In this document: one piece after another, positions 1-5,075 of the stretch
How positions within the stretch are numbered: position 1 is the first letter of the stretch
Layout of the letters: each line of letters opens with the position of its first letter
NCBI GenBank assembly: GCA_002490465.1
Contig: DKUB01000015.1
Coordinates: 1-7,054, forward strand
DNA length: 7,054 bases
Source: Lachnoclostridium sp. UBA7215
GTDB lineage: Bacteria > Bacillota > Clostridia > Lachnospirales > Lachnospiraceae
Direction of reading: 5' to 3'
Notes under the pieces: model-generated
The model's input: only the letters and a program-made list of their open reading frames with translations
Databases searched by the model: none
What the model was told of the DNA's origin: nothing
Program-made: the position numbers and the translations under genes

Positions 1-63
1 AAAAAAATCAAAAAAAATGAAATTTATTGTAGGGATTTGCCTCCCTCATTCGTTATATATAGT
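1..63 (+). promoter_or_regulatory. Possible promoter region of the first gene, with phased A-tracts
   Basis: A-tracts at 1-7 and 10-17 and AAATTT at 20-25 are spaced by about one helical turn, which would bend the DNA and could act as an UP-like element. A weak sigma-A-like pair follows: TTGCCT (37-42) and TATAGT (58-63), separated by 15 bases, which is short. A small inverted repeat AGGGA/TCCCT (31-35 and 42-46) lies in between. The window edge cuts off anything further upstream. The promoter call is weak. Confidence 0.25.
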
Positions 64-90
64 GAAAGATATTTTAAAGGAGGGATTTTT

Positions 91-534
91 ATGTTTAAAA
101 ATCAAAAGAAACTGTTCACGTGTTTTGCACTTTCAGCTCTGGTACTGGGTTGCGGAAGCAACGTACACGCTGCTTCCATTGGGCAAAACAGCTCAAATCC
201 AATCATATCTGTACAGAGTGTCAACACAGCCCAATCAAGTATGCAACTTAGTATCTCAGCATCTGGAACAGCGAGCATATCCGCTAATGTTGTTGGCAAA
301 GCCGGTACTTCAAAAATTAAAATGACTGTAAAGTTACAGAAGTACAATACCACCAGCAAAAGCTGGAAAAAGGTAACAAGCTGGGATAAGTCATCAAACT
401 CATCAAATGCGATGTTTAGTACATCATACAAGTTAAGCAGCAAGGGAACCTATCGCTGTAAACTCACGGCCAGCGTTTGGAAAAATGGAACTGAAGAAAC
501 GGTAACTGCCACCAGCGGAAGCCAGAAATATTAA
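91..534 (+). CDS. Small secreted Ser/Thr-rich protein, probable Ig-like beta fold
   Basis: This 147-aa protein is not assigned to a named family. Residues 1-28 form a signal peptide: a KNQKK basic end, a hydrophobic stretch (FALSALVLG) and a VHA-A signal-peptidase I site. A Cys at residue 21 (VLGC) also gives a weak lipobox, so lipid anchoring is possible. The mature part is about 120 aa, rich in Ser, Thr, Lys and Ala, with alternating hydrophobic residues (SISASG, KMTVKLQKY, SWKKVTSWD, YRCKLTASVW, GTEETVTATSG) that suggest an all-beta, Ig-like domain. Similar small secreted proteins are common in gut clostridia, usually without known function. The start at 91 is chosen because AAAGGAGGG lies at 76-84; an in-frame ATG at 37 has no ribosome binding site and would put 18 extra residues before the signal peptide. 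Nine bases after the stop codon a strong hairpin begins, and the LytTR gene follows. Confidence 0.85.
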   Translation: MFKNQKKLFTCFALSALVLGCGSNVHAASIGQNSSNPIISVQSVNTAQSSMQLSISASGTASISANVVGKAGTSKIKMTVKLQKYNTTSKSWKKVTSWDKSSNSSNAMFSTSYKLSSKGTYRCKLTASVWKNGTEETVTATSGSQKY

Positions 535-542
535 TCAAAAAA

Positions 543-587
543 GGGCGTTCTTTTTATAATGGTAGTGTAATACCAAAAAGAACGCCC
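543..587 (+). repeat. Bulged hairpin element, copy 1
   Basis: GGGCGTTCTTTTT (543-555) pairs perfectly with AAAAAGAACGCCC (575-587). Inside, a 5-base bulge ATAAT is followed by a second short stem GGTA/TACC (561-564 and 571-574) closing the loop GTGTAA. It starts nine bases after the stop codon of the first secreted protein gene. It is followed by GCAAAAACTC rather than a T-run, so it is not a canonical intrinsic terminator for the + strand. On the - strand it would be followed by TTTTTT. The same architecture recurs at 1469-1510 with compensatory stem changes. It may act as a 3'-end stabiliser, weak terminator or structured RNA element. Confidence 0.8.
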
Positions 588-632
588 GCAAAAACTCACA
601 GTTATAGTAACATAACATCAATCAAACTACAA

Positions 633-658
633 GATAATATATTGAGATAATATTTTGA
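633..658 (+). repeat. 13-bp tandem repeat upstream of the LytTR gene
   Basis: GATAATATATTGA (633-645) is followed directly by GATAATATTTTGA (646-658), differing at one base. Each unit contains GATAAT, a 5/6 match to a -10 hexamer, and TTGA, the start of a -35 hexamer, so promoter elements may lie here. I could not find a well-spaced -35/-10 pair, so the promoter reading is weak. The repeat is 59 bases upstream of the LytTR start codon. Confidence 0.5.
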
Positions 659-717
659 GTTAATTTTGTGGTGGAATCACTTGTTTCTAAATGCATATGC
701 CAAGGAGGAATAAAGTA

Positions 718-1293
718 ATGTATAAAAGTGATAATTGCGAAAATCTCGCAGCAGAGAGAAAAATACCTTACCAAATTGAGGCTTCCTACATGAGGGACAA
801 AATAAAAATCCAAACCGCTGATATCGTCTACATCACACACCATCAAAAAGGAAGCGTCCTGCATCTCTGCAGGGAAATAGCGAAACTATACCCGAATGGA
901 AATATCATTGTCCCCTATAAATTTAATCAACTGCTCGAATTGTTAGGTACGGCGGATTTTTCTGTTCCCCATAACAGCTATATAGTAAATCTGCGATATG
1001 TATCCAGTTTTAATCCAAAAACAGAATTTTTTGTTGCGGACGGAAAAGAACTGCCAATGTCAAGAGGAAAAAAGAAAAATTTTTTAAACGACCTGATAAA
1101 ATATATGACACGAAATCGAGAATATACTCCGTTCCGGACACCGGACAAACAAAATAAGAAACAAACACATGATATTAAGTACTATCTCTGGCTGATTAGT
1201 ATTTATCTGGAAGCAAAACAGTACGAAAAAATCAGGGAAGTATTGGTTGAACTGCAAAAGGCGCTTCATAAGGAGGAGACGGAAACAATATAG
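718..1293 (+). CDS. Stand-alone LytTR-domain transcriptional regulator with TPR-like tail
   Basis: This 191-aa cytoplasmic DNA-binding protein carries a LytTR domain over about residues 25-130. The typical landmarks are visible: DIVYI near the start, VPYKFNQLLELL, then FSVPHNSYIVNLRYVSSF (81-98), and VADGKELPMSRGKKKNFLNDLIKYM at the end. LytTR proteins (AgrA, ComE, PlnC types) bind pairs of direct repeats about two helical turns apart and usually activate bacteriocin, competence or virulence genes. This one has no receiver domain, so it is not a conventional response regulator. After a polar linker (131-150), residues 154-185 (YYLWLISIYLEAKQYEKIREVLVELQ region) fit a single TPR-like helical hairpin. 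The start at 718 is supported by AAGGAGG at 702-708; the ATG at 691 lies upstream of that site and is disfavoured. A candidate operator begins just after its stop codon, so it probably controls the operon downstream. Confidence 0.9.
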   Translation: MYKSDNCENLAAERKIPYQIEASYMRDKIKIQTADIVYITHHQKGSVLHLCREIAKLYPNGNIIVPYKFNQLLELLGTADFSVPHNSYIVNLRYVSSFNPKTEFFVADGKELPMSRGKKKNFLNDLIKYMTRNREYTPFRTPDKQNKKQTHDIKYYLWLISIYLEAKQYEKIREVLVELQKALHKEETETI

Positions 1294-1295
1294 TG

Positions 1296-1334
1296 CAAAA
1301 ATCCATACTACAATACAAAAATCTATACTTCAAT
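1296..1334 (+). promoter_or_regulatory. Candidate LytTR operator: two 19-bp direct repeats
   Basis: CAAAAATCCATACTACAAT (1296-1314) and CAAAAATCTATACTTCAAT (1316-1334) match at 17 of 19 bases with a 20-bp period. Known LytTR operators are imperfect direct repeats with about a 21-22-bp period placed just upstream of a poor -35. This pair abuts the -35 hexamer at 1334-1339 and starts three bases after the LytTR gene, so position and geometry fit. The A5 runs are also helically phased and could bend the DNA or serve as an UP element instead. The sequence does not obviously match the ACNGTT-type consensus, so assignment to this regulator is an inference. Confidence 0.6.
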
Positions 1335-1362
1335 TGAATGTTGTCGAACCTTGTGAAATAAT
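1334..1362 (+). promoter_or_regulatory. Sigma-A-type promoter TTGAAT-N17-AATAAT
   Basis: TTGAAT (1334-1339, 4/6 match) and AATAAT (1357-1362, 5/6 match) are separated by exactly 17 bases. Transcription would start near 1369, about 58 bases before the 13-codon ORF and about 208 before the 142-aa secreted protein gene. The -35 is embedded in the palindrome TTCAATTGAA (1329-1338) and touches the second direct repeat, an arrangement expected for an activator that contacts RNA polymerase at -35. Confidence 0.5.
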
Positions 1363-1426
1363 ATTTGTAGTAAGGGAACAATTTGTTTTCTTTGAATAAC
1401 TGTTTTTGTTAAGGGGGGGTGAAAGA

Positions 1427-1468
1427 ATGTTATCCGCTTTGACGCAATACAGAGATTCCATTGAATAA
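1427..1468 (+). CDS. Putative 13-codon ORF (small peptide or leader)
   Basis: ATG at 1427 opens a 13-codon frame encoding MLSALTQYRDSIE and ending in TAA. The upstream sequence TAAGGGGGGGTGA (1410-1422) is close to the ideal anti-16S match TAAGGAGGTGA, at good spacing, so ribosomes probably load here. The peptide has no signal sequence and no Cys. Its stop codon directly abuts the second hairpin element. It could be a leader peptide coupling translation to hairpin folding, a small signalling peptide or the stump of a decayed gene. I do not recognise it. Translation is plausible; function is unknown. Confidence 0.35.
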   Translation: MLSALTQYRDSIE

Positions 1469-1510
1469 AGCGTTCTTTTCAAATGGTAGTTGGATACCGA
1501 AAAGAACGCT
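1469..1510 (+). repeat. Bulged hairpin element, copy 2
   Basis: AGCGTTCTTTTC (1469-1480) pairs perfectly with GAAAAGAACGCT (1499-1510). A bulge AAAT is followed by GGTA/TACC (1485-1488 and 1495-1498) closing the loop GTTGGA. Relative to copy 1, one outer pair changes from G-C to A-T and the innermost pair from T-A to C-G, so pairing is kept in both. Homology extends weakly to the right (GGAAAAATTC here, GCAAAAACTC in copy 1, then ATAACAT in both). No T-run follows on the + strand. It lies in the likely 5' leader of the operon, 66 bases before the next start codon. Confidence 0.8.
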
Positions 1511-1576
1511 GGAAAAATTCCGTAACGATTATAACATATTCTTTTCTTTTAGAAAAGAGAGACAGGAAGGAGAATT

Positions 1577-2005
1577 ATGATGCGAAAGAACATAATAAAA
1601 AGAACAATTGCTGTATTAATGGCAGGCATATTAACGGTGGGAACTATTCTCCCGGCAACGGTGTCAAATGCATCGGGAGACTATAATAGTCTGGTCCTAA
1701 CACGAGGGAGTGTTTTACAGGTTGGCCCGGTGGAAAAATACATGCCCTCCGGCACAGGCGCAAAAGTTACCATGCATGATGCAATTCCCAATGATAATAT
1801 TGTAAATACTTATGTAAGAAATGATAGGGGTGTTCGGGTATCAGAGGCTGCTGCATCCTTCAGGGGAACCGCAAGTGGGGAAACAAAGTATATGCCATAC
1901 CAGACAGGAACAGGGATAAAGGGACACAATTATTACCTCTGCCTGTTACTGACAAACAATTCAAAAGACCAACACTTAACAGTTTCATGTCATTTTGTAC
2001 CATAA
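1577..2005 (+). CDS. Secreted 142-aa protein with repeated KYMP motif, candidate exported effector
   Basis: The family is not firmly recognised. Residues 1-32 are a signal peptide: basic MMRKNIIKR, a hydrophobic core (IAVLMAGILTVGTILPA) and a likely cut after SNA. The mature part is about 110 aa. It contains a repeated motif: KYMPSGTGAK (54-63) and KYMPYQTGTGIK (104-115). The only two cysteines, C122 and C138, lie in the last 21 residues and could form a disulphide across a C-terminal beta hairpin. The layout loosely recalls small secreted proteins found beside ABC transporters in Bacillus and Clostridium (DUF2712-like), from memory only. GGAAGGAG (1565-1572) supports the start at 1577; the next codon is also ATG. 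As first full gene of an operon with a lipoprotein and an E-loop ABC transporter, it is the best candidate for the exported, bacteriocin-like product. No leader of double-glycine type and no lantibiotic core are seen. Confidence 0.85.
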   Translation: MMRKNIIKRTIAVLMAGILTVGTILPATVSNASGDYNSLVLTRGSVLQVGPVEKYMPSGTGAKVTMHDAIPNDNIVNTYVRNDRGVRVSEAAASFRGTASGETKYMPYQTGTGIKGHNYYLCLLLTNNSKDQHLTVSCHFVP

Positions 2006-2025
2006 TATAGTACAGGATACATATC

Positions 2026-2056
2026 CGGGGAGGGACAGAGCTGCTTTCCCTCCCCG
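2026..2056 (+). terminator. GC-rich hairpin between secreted protein and lipoprotein genes (attenuator or 3' stabiliser)
   Basis: CGGGGAGGGA (2026-2035) pairs perfectly with TCCCTCCCCG (2047-2056) around an 11-base loop. It lies 21 bases after the stop codon of the secreted protein gene. There is no T-run after it, so it is not a standard intrinsic terminator. In operons encoding a secreted peptide followed by its transporter, such hairpins often allow partial read-through or protect the upstream mRNA, making more peptide than transporter. That role is inferred here. Confidence 0.6.
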
Positions 2057-2086
2057 TCCAGTAAGAACGGAAAAGGAGGTTGAAGC

Positions 2087-3373
2087 ATGAAGAAACATAA
2101 TATCTGGGCATGCCTGCTTCTGTCCCTTGTACTTGTGCTGAGTGCCTGCCAGTCAGGAACAGCGCCAGAAGGGGACGCCGCATACCGGAACCATTTTACA
2201 GAAGAAGAAAAGAATAACGGCATCGCAAACTTTGAACTAATGAAAAACGTAACTGTGGACGCCAAAATCACACCAACGGAGAAATACCGCAGCGGATTAA
2301 AGAAATATTATATGGAACACTACTTTGAGGCAGGGAAAGATACCGATAACCGGGAAAAATTTAAGAAAGACCTCCGCTTATACGGAAAAAAATTACCGGA
2401 AATACAAAAACTGATTGAAAAAGAACTGGATGGAAAATTTGTCGGCAAGCCAAAGTTTGAAAATGAAGATGATTATACAGAAATGGGAGACATCGATTTA
2501 TCTCAGAACTTTCAACGGGGAGATGACAGCTATGAGTTCTGGGCTGACTGGTATTTTGATGGTCCGTGGCAGAAAGAGACGAGACGTTTTAGCTGTCCCT
2601 CTTTGAGTATCCGGATACCACAAGAGGATACATCCAATATAGCAGAAAATATCATGAGGTTCTGCCCGGGTTATAAAAACTTCCAAACTCCGTTTATCAA
2701 AGACCGGGAGGCACAGGCAGAAAAACTCAGGAGTTTTCTGGAAAAACTTACAGGCAGAAAAATAGCCGACGAATGGGATTTTATACCAGTGACGGCAGAA
2801 GCCGTAAAGAAAACAGAGGACACGGTCAAACACAGTTATATCCATTCCAAATCAGAAGAGGATTACGGCATCTTCTGGTTTTATGCGGATGTGGCGGGGC
2901 TTCCCTTTCTAGATTTGCAGCTGCAATACAATATGAAGGAGGGAGAGACTGCAGATAAGGTCGCACATGCAGGTTCTGCGAGTGATACATCTGCCACATT
3001 GCTAGCCTTGAGTGAACCAAAGCAGGCGGTCCGTGTATCCCGTAAGGGAATCACTAAACTGAATATCTCCCATTATCGCATGGAAGGGGAGATTTACAAG
3101 GATAGCACAGAAGTGTTGAACCCGGATAAAATACTGGAACGAATCGAAAAATATTACAGCCGCCTTCTGCTCACCTCACCAATTACTGTTACCGACATAA
3201 GGCTTGCCTACACCGGATACTTTACGGATGGGAGTGAGGGGGAAATCCAGCCGTCCATTGCACCGTTTTGGGTTGTAAATGTGTATGTCGGCGGAGAATT
3301 GGGTACGGCCCAGTTTGTCTATGACGCCTTTACGGGGGAGGCAGTCCGGGAGGGAGTGCAGTCTATATGTTAA
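2087..3373 (+). CDS. Large surface lipoprotein of the ABC operon, possible immunity or substrate-capture protein
   Basis: This 428-aa protein has a type II signal peptide with lipobox LSAC, so Cys21 is probably lipidated and the rest faces outward. The body is soluble, charged and Lys/Glu/Tyr-rich, with no further membrane segment. Residues 345-420 (a helix DKILERIEKYYSRLL, then ITVTDIRLAYTGYF, PFWVVNVYVGG, FVYDAFTGEAV) resemble PepSY/YycI/YpeB-like modules, where 'WxV' strands and a 'YDAxTGE' end are typical; this is a pattern match only. AGGAGG at 2074-2079 fixes the start. The gene end overlaps the first permease gene by 7 bases (ATGTTAA), so translation is coupled. Lantibiotic producers often pair a lipoprotein (LanI) with a LanFEG pump for self-protection, and this protein holds that position, though it is longer than NisI. 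It could equally be a solute-binding or chaperone-like subunit. Confidence 0.85.
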   Translation: MKKHNIWACLLLSLVLVLSACQSGTAPEGDAAYRNHFTEEEKNNGIANFELMKNVTVDAKITPTEKYRSGLKKYYMEHYFEAGKDTDNREKFKKDLRLYGKKLPEIQKLIEKELDGKFVGKPKFENEDDYTEMGDIDLSQNFQRGDDSYEFWADWYFDGPWQKETRRFSCPSLSIRIPQEDTSNIAENIMRFCPGYKNFQTPFIKDREAQAEKLRSFLEKLTGRKIADEWDFIPVTAEAVKKTEDTVKHSYIHSKSEEDYGIFWFYADVAGLPFLDLQLQYNMKEGETADKVAHAGSASDTSATLLALSEPKQAVRVSRKGITKLNISHYRMEGEIYKDSTEVLNPDKILERIEKYYSRLLLTSPITVTDIRLAYTGYFTDGSEGEIQPSIAPFWVVNVYVGGELGTAQFVYDAFTGEAVREGVQSIC

Positions 3374-4212
3374 GCAAGAGAAGACATACCATTCTGCCGG
3401 AGATATCCCGCTGGCTGATAACGCCCGTATTTCCGGCTGCTGTATTGTTGTCTGCCGCATGTATCATTATGTCTATCATGGTGGAAAGTGTTGACAGCGA
3501 CATGTTCTTAGCGGGAGCAAAACTGAGTGTATTCGGCTACATAATATCGGGGGCACAGTCGGGATTCATTGCCAAGGTCAGCCTCTGCCTCTGCAGCCTT
3601 CCCGCCGCAGGTATGTATGCGGAGGATTATGCGGAGAATGCAGCATATGCCAGAGTACAGAGAACTGGTCATTTCCGGTATGCCTTGGGACGGGTTCTCC
3701 ATGCGGCAATGTCCGCATGGCTGTGCGCCTTCCTTGCGGAGCTTGTCTGCGTCCTGGTTATGGCCGTATTTATGGGGATGCCGCTTGCCCAGCTGGAAGA
3801 TAATTATAACTGGTATGTTATTACCGATAATCTCCTTGCCGCAGGAAGGGAATATGAATTTTTATTTATTTCGTCAGGAATTTTCGGCTTCAAGGCTGCC
3901 TTCTATGCTCTCCTTGCAGTGGCATTTTCTGTGTTTGTACCAAACAGGCAGGCAGTAATAGCCGTTCCGATTCTTTGCTGGTATTTTAACCAGTATCTGC
4001 TGGGGAGCAAAGTGGCGCCATGGCTTCCGGACTGGCTGAAGCCGTCGCTGTTATACGCAGAGGAGCACATCCTGACACGCGCTATGTCGATTAGTGAATG
4101 GCAGCTGTTCTGGCTTGTCCTTGCGGTTACCACTGCCGTGGCAGGTGTGGTTTTCCTTCTTTTATTTTTCCGGGTCCGCAGGAATGGAGTGTTTGGGGGT
4201 GGAGAATCATGA
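3367..4212 (+). CDS. ABC transporter permease subunit 1 (LanE/LanG-like, ~6 TM)
   Basis: This 281-aa membrane protein has about six hydrophobic segments: near residues 17-38, 54-82 (weaker), 108-137, 165-190, 194-212 and 246-269. The basic N-terminus (LSKRRH) and RVRRNG end suggest cytoplasmic termini. Size and topology match the ABC-2-type permeases that work with BcrA/LanF ATPases. It overlaps the lipoprotein gene by 7 bases, and its own stop overlaps the next start as ATGA. GGGAGGGAG (3348-3356), inside the lipoprotein gene, serves as its ribosome binding site. Together with the second permease and the ATPase it would form an exporter that removes a peptide from the membrane or secretes it. 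No sequence motif identifies the substrate. Confidence 0.8.
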   Translation: MLSKRRHTILPEISRWLITPVFPAAVLLSAACIIMSIMVESVDSDMFLAGAKLSVFGYIISGAQSGFIAKVSLCLCSLPAAGMYAEDYAENAAYARVQRTGHFRYALGRVLHAAMSAWLCAFLAELVCVLVMAVFMGMPLAQLEDNYNWYVITDNLLAAGREYEFLFISSGIFGFKAAFYALLAVAFSVFVPNRQAVIAVPILCWYFNQYLLGSKVAPWLPDWLKPSLLYAEEHILTRAMSISEWQLFWLVLAVTTAVAGVVFLLLFFRVRRNGVFGGGES

Positions 4213-5060
4213 AACTATGGAAAAACATTGTCGTTGTGTGGCGCGTGGCACTGTATGAAGTAAAAATCATGGTGCTGTCTGCCAAATTCCTTGTACTGTC
4301 TGCTGTCTCATGGATGTTTATGGATTTATTTGTCATGCTGATCCGGCAGTTTGCCCTTGACTATGGGGAGAAGCTGGTACCGGCAATCCTGCCGTTTTAT
4401 TTTTCTGACATCGTTTATTGCAATATTGCGTTTTTGCTGTTGATTTTCTTGTTCAGCAGTATCCCGTTGAAGGATGAAAGCCAAAAACAATTGCTGCAAC
4501 GAAGTGGAATCCGCTGTTACGGGGCAGGCCAGCTGCTTGCCATTGCCATGGTGTCCATCGTATATGTGGTGGAACAACTGTTGTTTTCCGTCCTTGCCTG
4601 CCTGCCCTGTATCGAGTTTTCCGGCTGGGGTAAGATCTGGCAGTCGGTGGCAAACAGGACCATGAGCGAGCTGGGATATGGAAACTATGATGGTGTCTCG
4701 CAGGAGATTATTACCAATTACGAACCATGGCAGGCGATTGGGGCAACGGCGCTGTTGTTCTGCCTGACCGGAATCTGTTATGGAATGGTAGTATACCTGC
4801 TGAATGGCATCAGCCGCGGCAATCTCGGCACAGCCGTCATGTCAGGGTGGAGCCTTGCGTGGATCTTTATCCAGGGAATGGCAGTAAAATTTGAGTGGGG
4901 CCAGGTGGCGCTGCGCCTGTCTCCGGCAAACTGGAATGATTTAACCAATAAGGGCGCGGCGGATATCGCCCGTATAAGTATCCGGATCCTGTTGTGTATC
5001 GCAGTGCTTGTGGCTGTCAACCAGATACTGTTGCGACGAAGAAAAATTGAGTTATTATAG
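4209..5060 (+). CDS. ABC transporter permease subunit 2 (LanE/LanG-like, ~6 TM)
   Basis: This 283-aa membrane protein has about six hydrophobic segments: near residues 20-46, 63-85, 107-136, 175-199, 205-224 and 254-275, ending in a basic LLRRRK tail. The start is placed at the ATG at 4209, because it overlaps the previous stop codon (ATGA), has GTGGAG at 4199-4204 and follows a standard cytoplasmic N-terminus. The frame stays open back to 4098, but that extension would be only an overlap with the upstream gene. The loop around 137-172 between membrane segments 3 and 4 is unusually long and polar and could be the outward face meeting the lipoprotein or substrate. It is clearly different from permease 1, so the pump is heteromeric, as in LanFEG systems. 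The ATPase gene follows after 15 bases. Confidence 0.8.
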   Translation: MKLWKNIVVVWRVALYEVKIMVLSAKFLVLSAVSWMFMDLFVMLIRQFALDYGEKLVPAILPFYFSDIVYCNIAFLLLIFLFSSIPLKDESQKQLLQRSGIRCYGAGQLLAIAMVSIVYVVEQLLFSVLACLPCIEFSGWGKIWQSVANRTMSELGYGNYDGVSQEIITNYEPWQAIGATALLFCLTGICYGMVVYLLNGISRGNLGTAVMSGWSLAWIFIQGMAVKFEWGQVALRLSPANWNDLTNKGAADIARISIRILLCIAVLVAVNQILLRRRKIELL

Positions 5061-5075
5061 GGAGGTGCGCTTGGA

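Noticed and set aside
26..36. ATTGTAGGGAT as a further LytTR half-site before the first gene
   Set aside because: Only the first seven bases match the half-site, no partner lies 20 bp away, and such short AT-rich matches arise by chance.
102..443. 113-codon - strand frame opposite the first secreted protein
   Set aside because: It is antisense to a gene with a clear ribosome binding site and signal peptide, and its translation resembles no known protein type.
543..587. Plain Rho-independent terminator of the first gene
   Set aside because: No T-run follows the 3' arm on the + strand; an A-run follows instead. The bulge and inner stem conserved in a second copy point to something else, although weak termination is still possible.
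1296..1334. Start of a CRISPR array
   Set aside because: There are only two 19-bp units separated by one base, with no spacers and no cas genes. A regulator operator explains it better.
1483..1686. 67-codon + strand frame starting inside the second hairpin
   Set aside because: It has no ribosome binding site, starts inside the stem-loop and overlaps the better supported secreted-protein gene in another frame.
1577..2005. Lantibiotic or double-glycine bacteriocin precursor
   Set aside because: The protein has a Sec signal peptide, only two Cys, no GG leader site, and no modification enzyme nearby.
3569..3958. 129-codon + strand frame inside permease 1
   Set aside because: It lies entirely within the permease gene in another frame, and its Met/Arg/Ser-rich translation looks like an out-of-frame shadow.
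4098..4208. Upstream extension of permease 2 to an ATG at 4098
   Set aside because: The extension overlaps permease 1 by over 100 bases. The ATG at 4209 has a stop-start overlap and a ribosome binding site.
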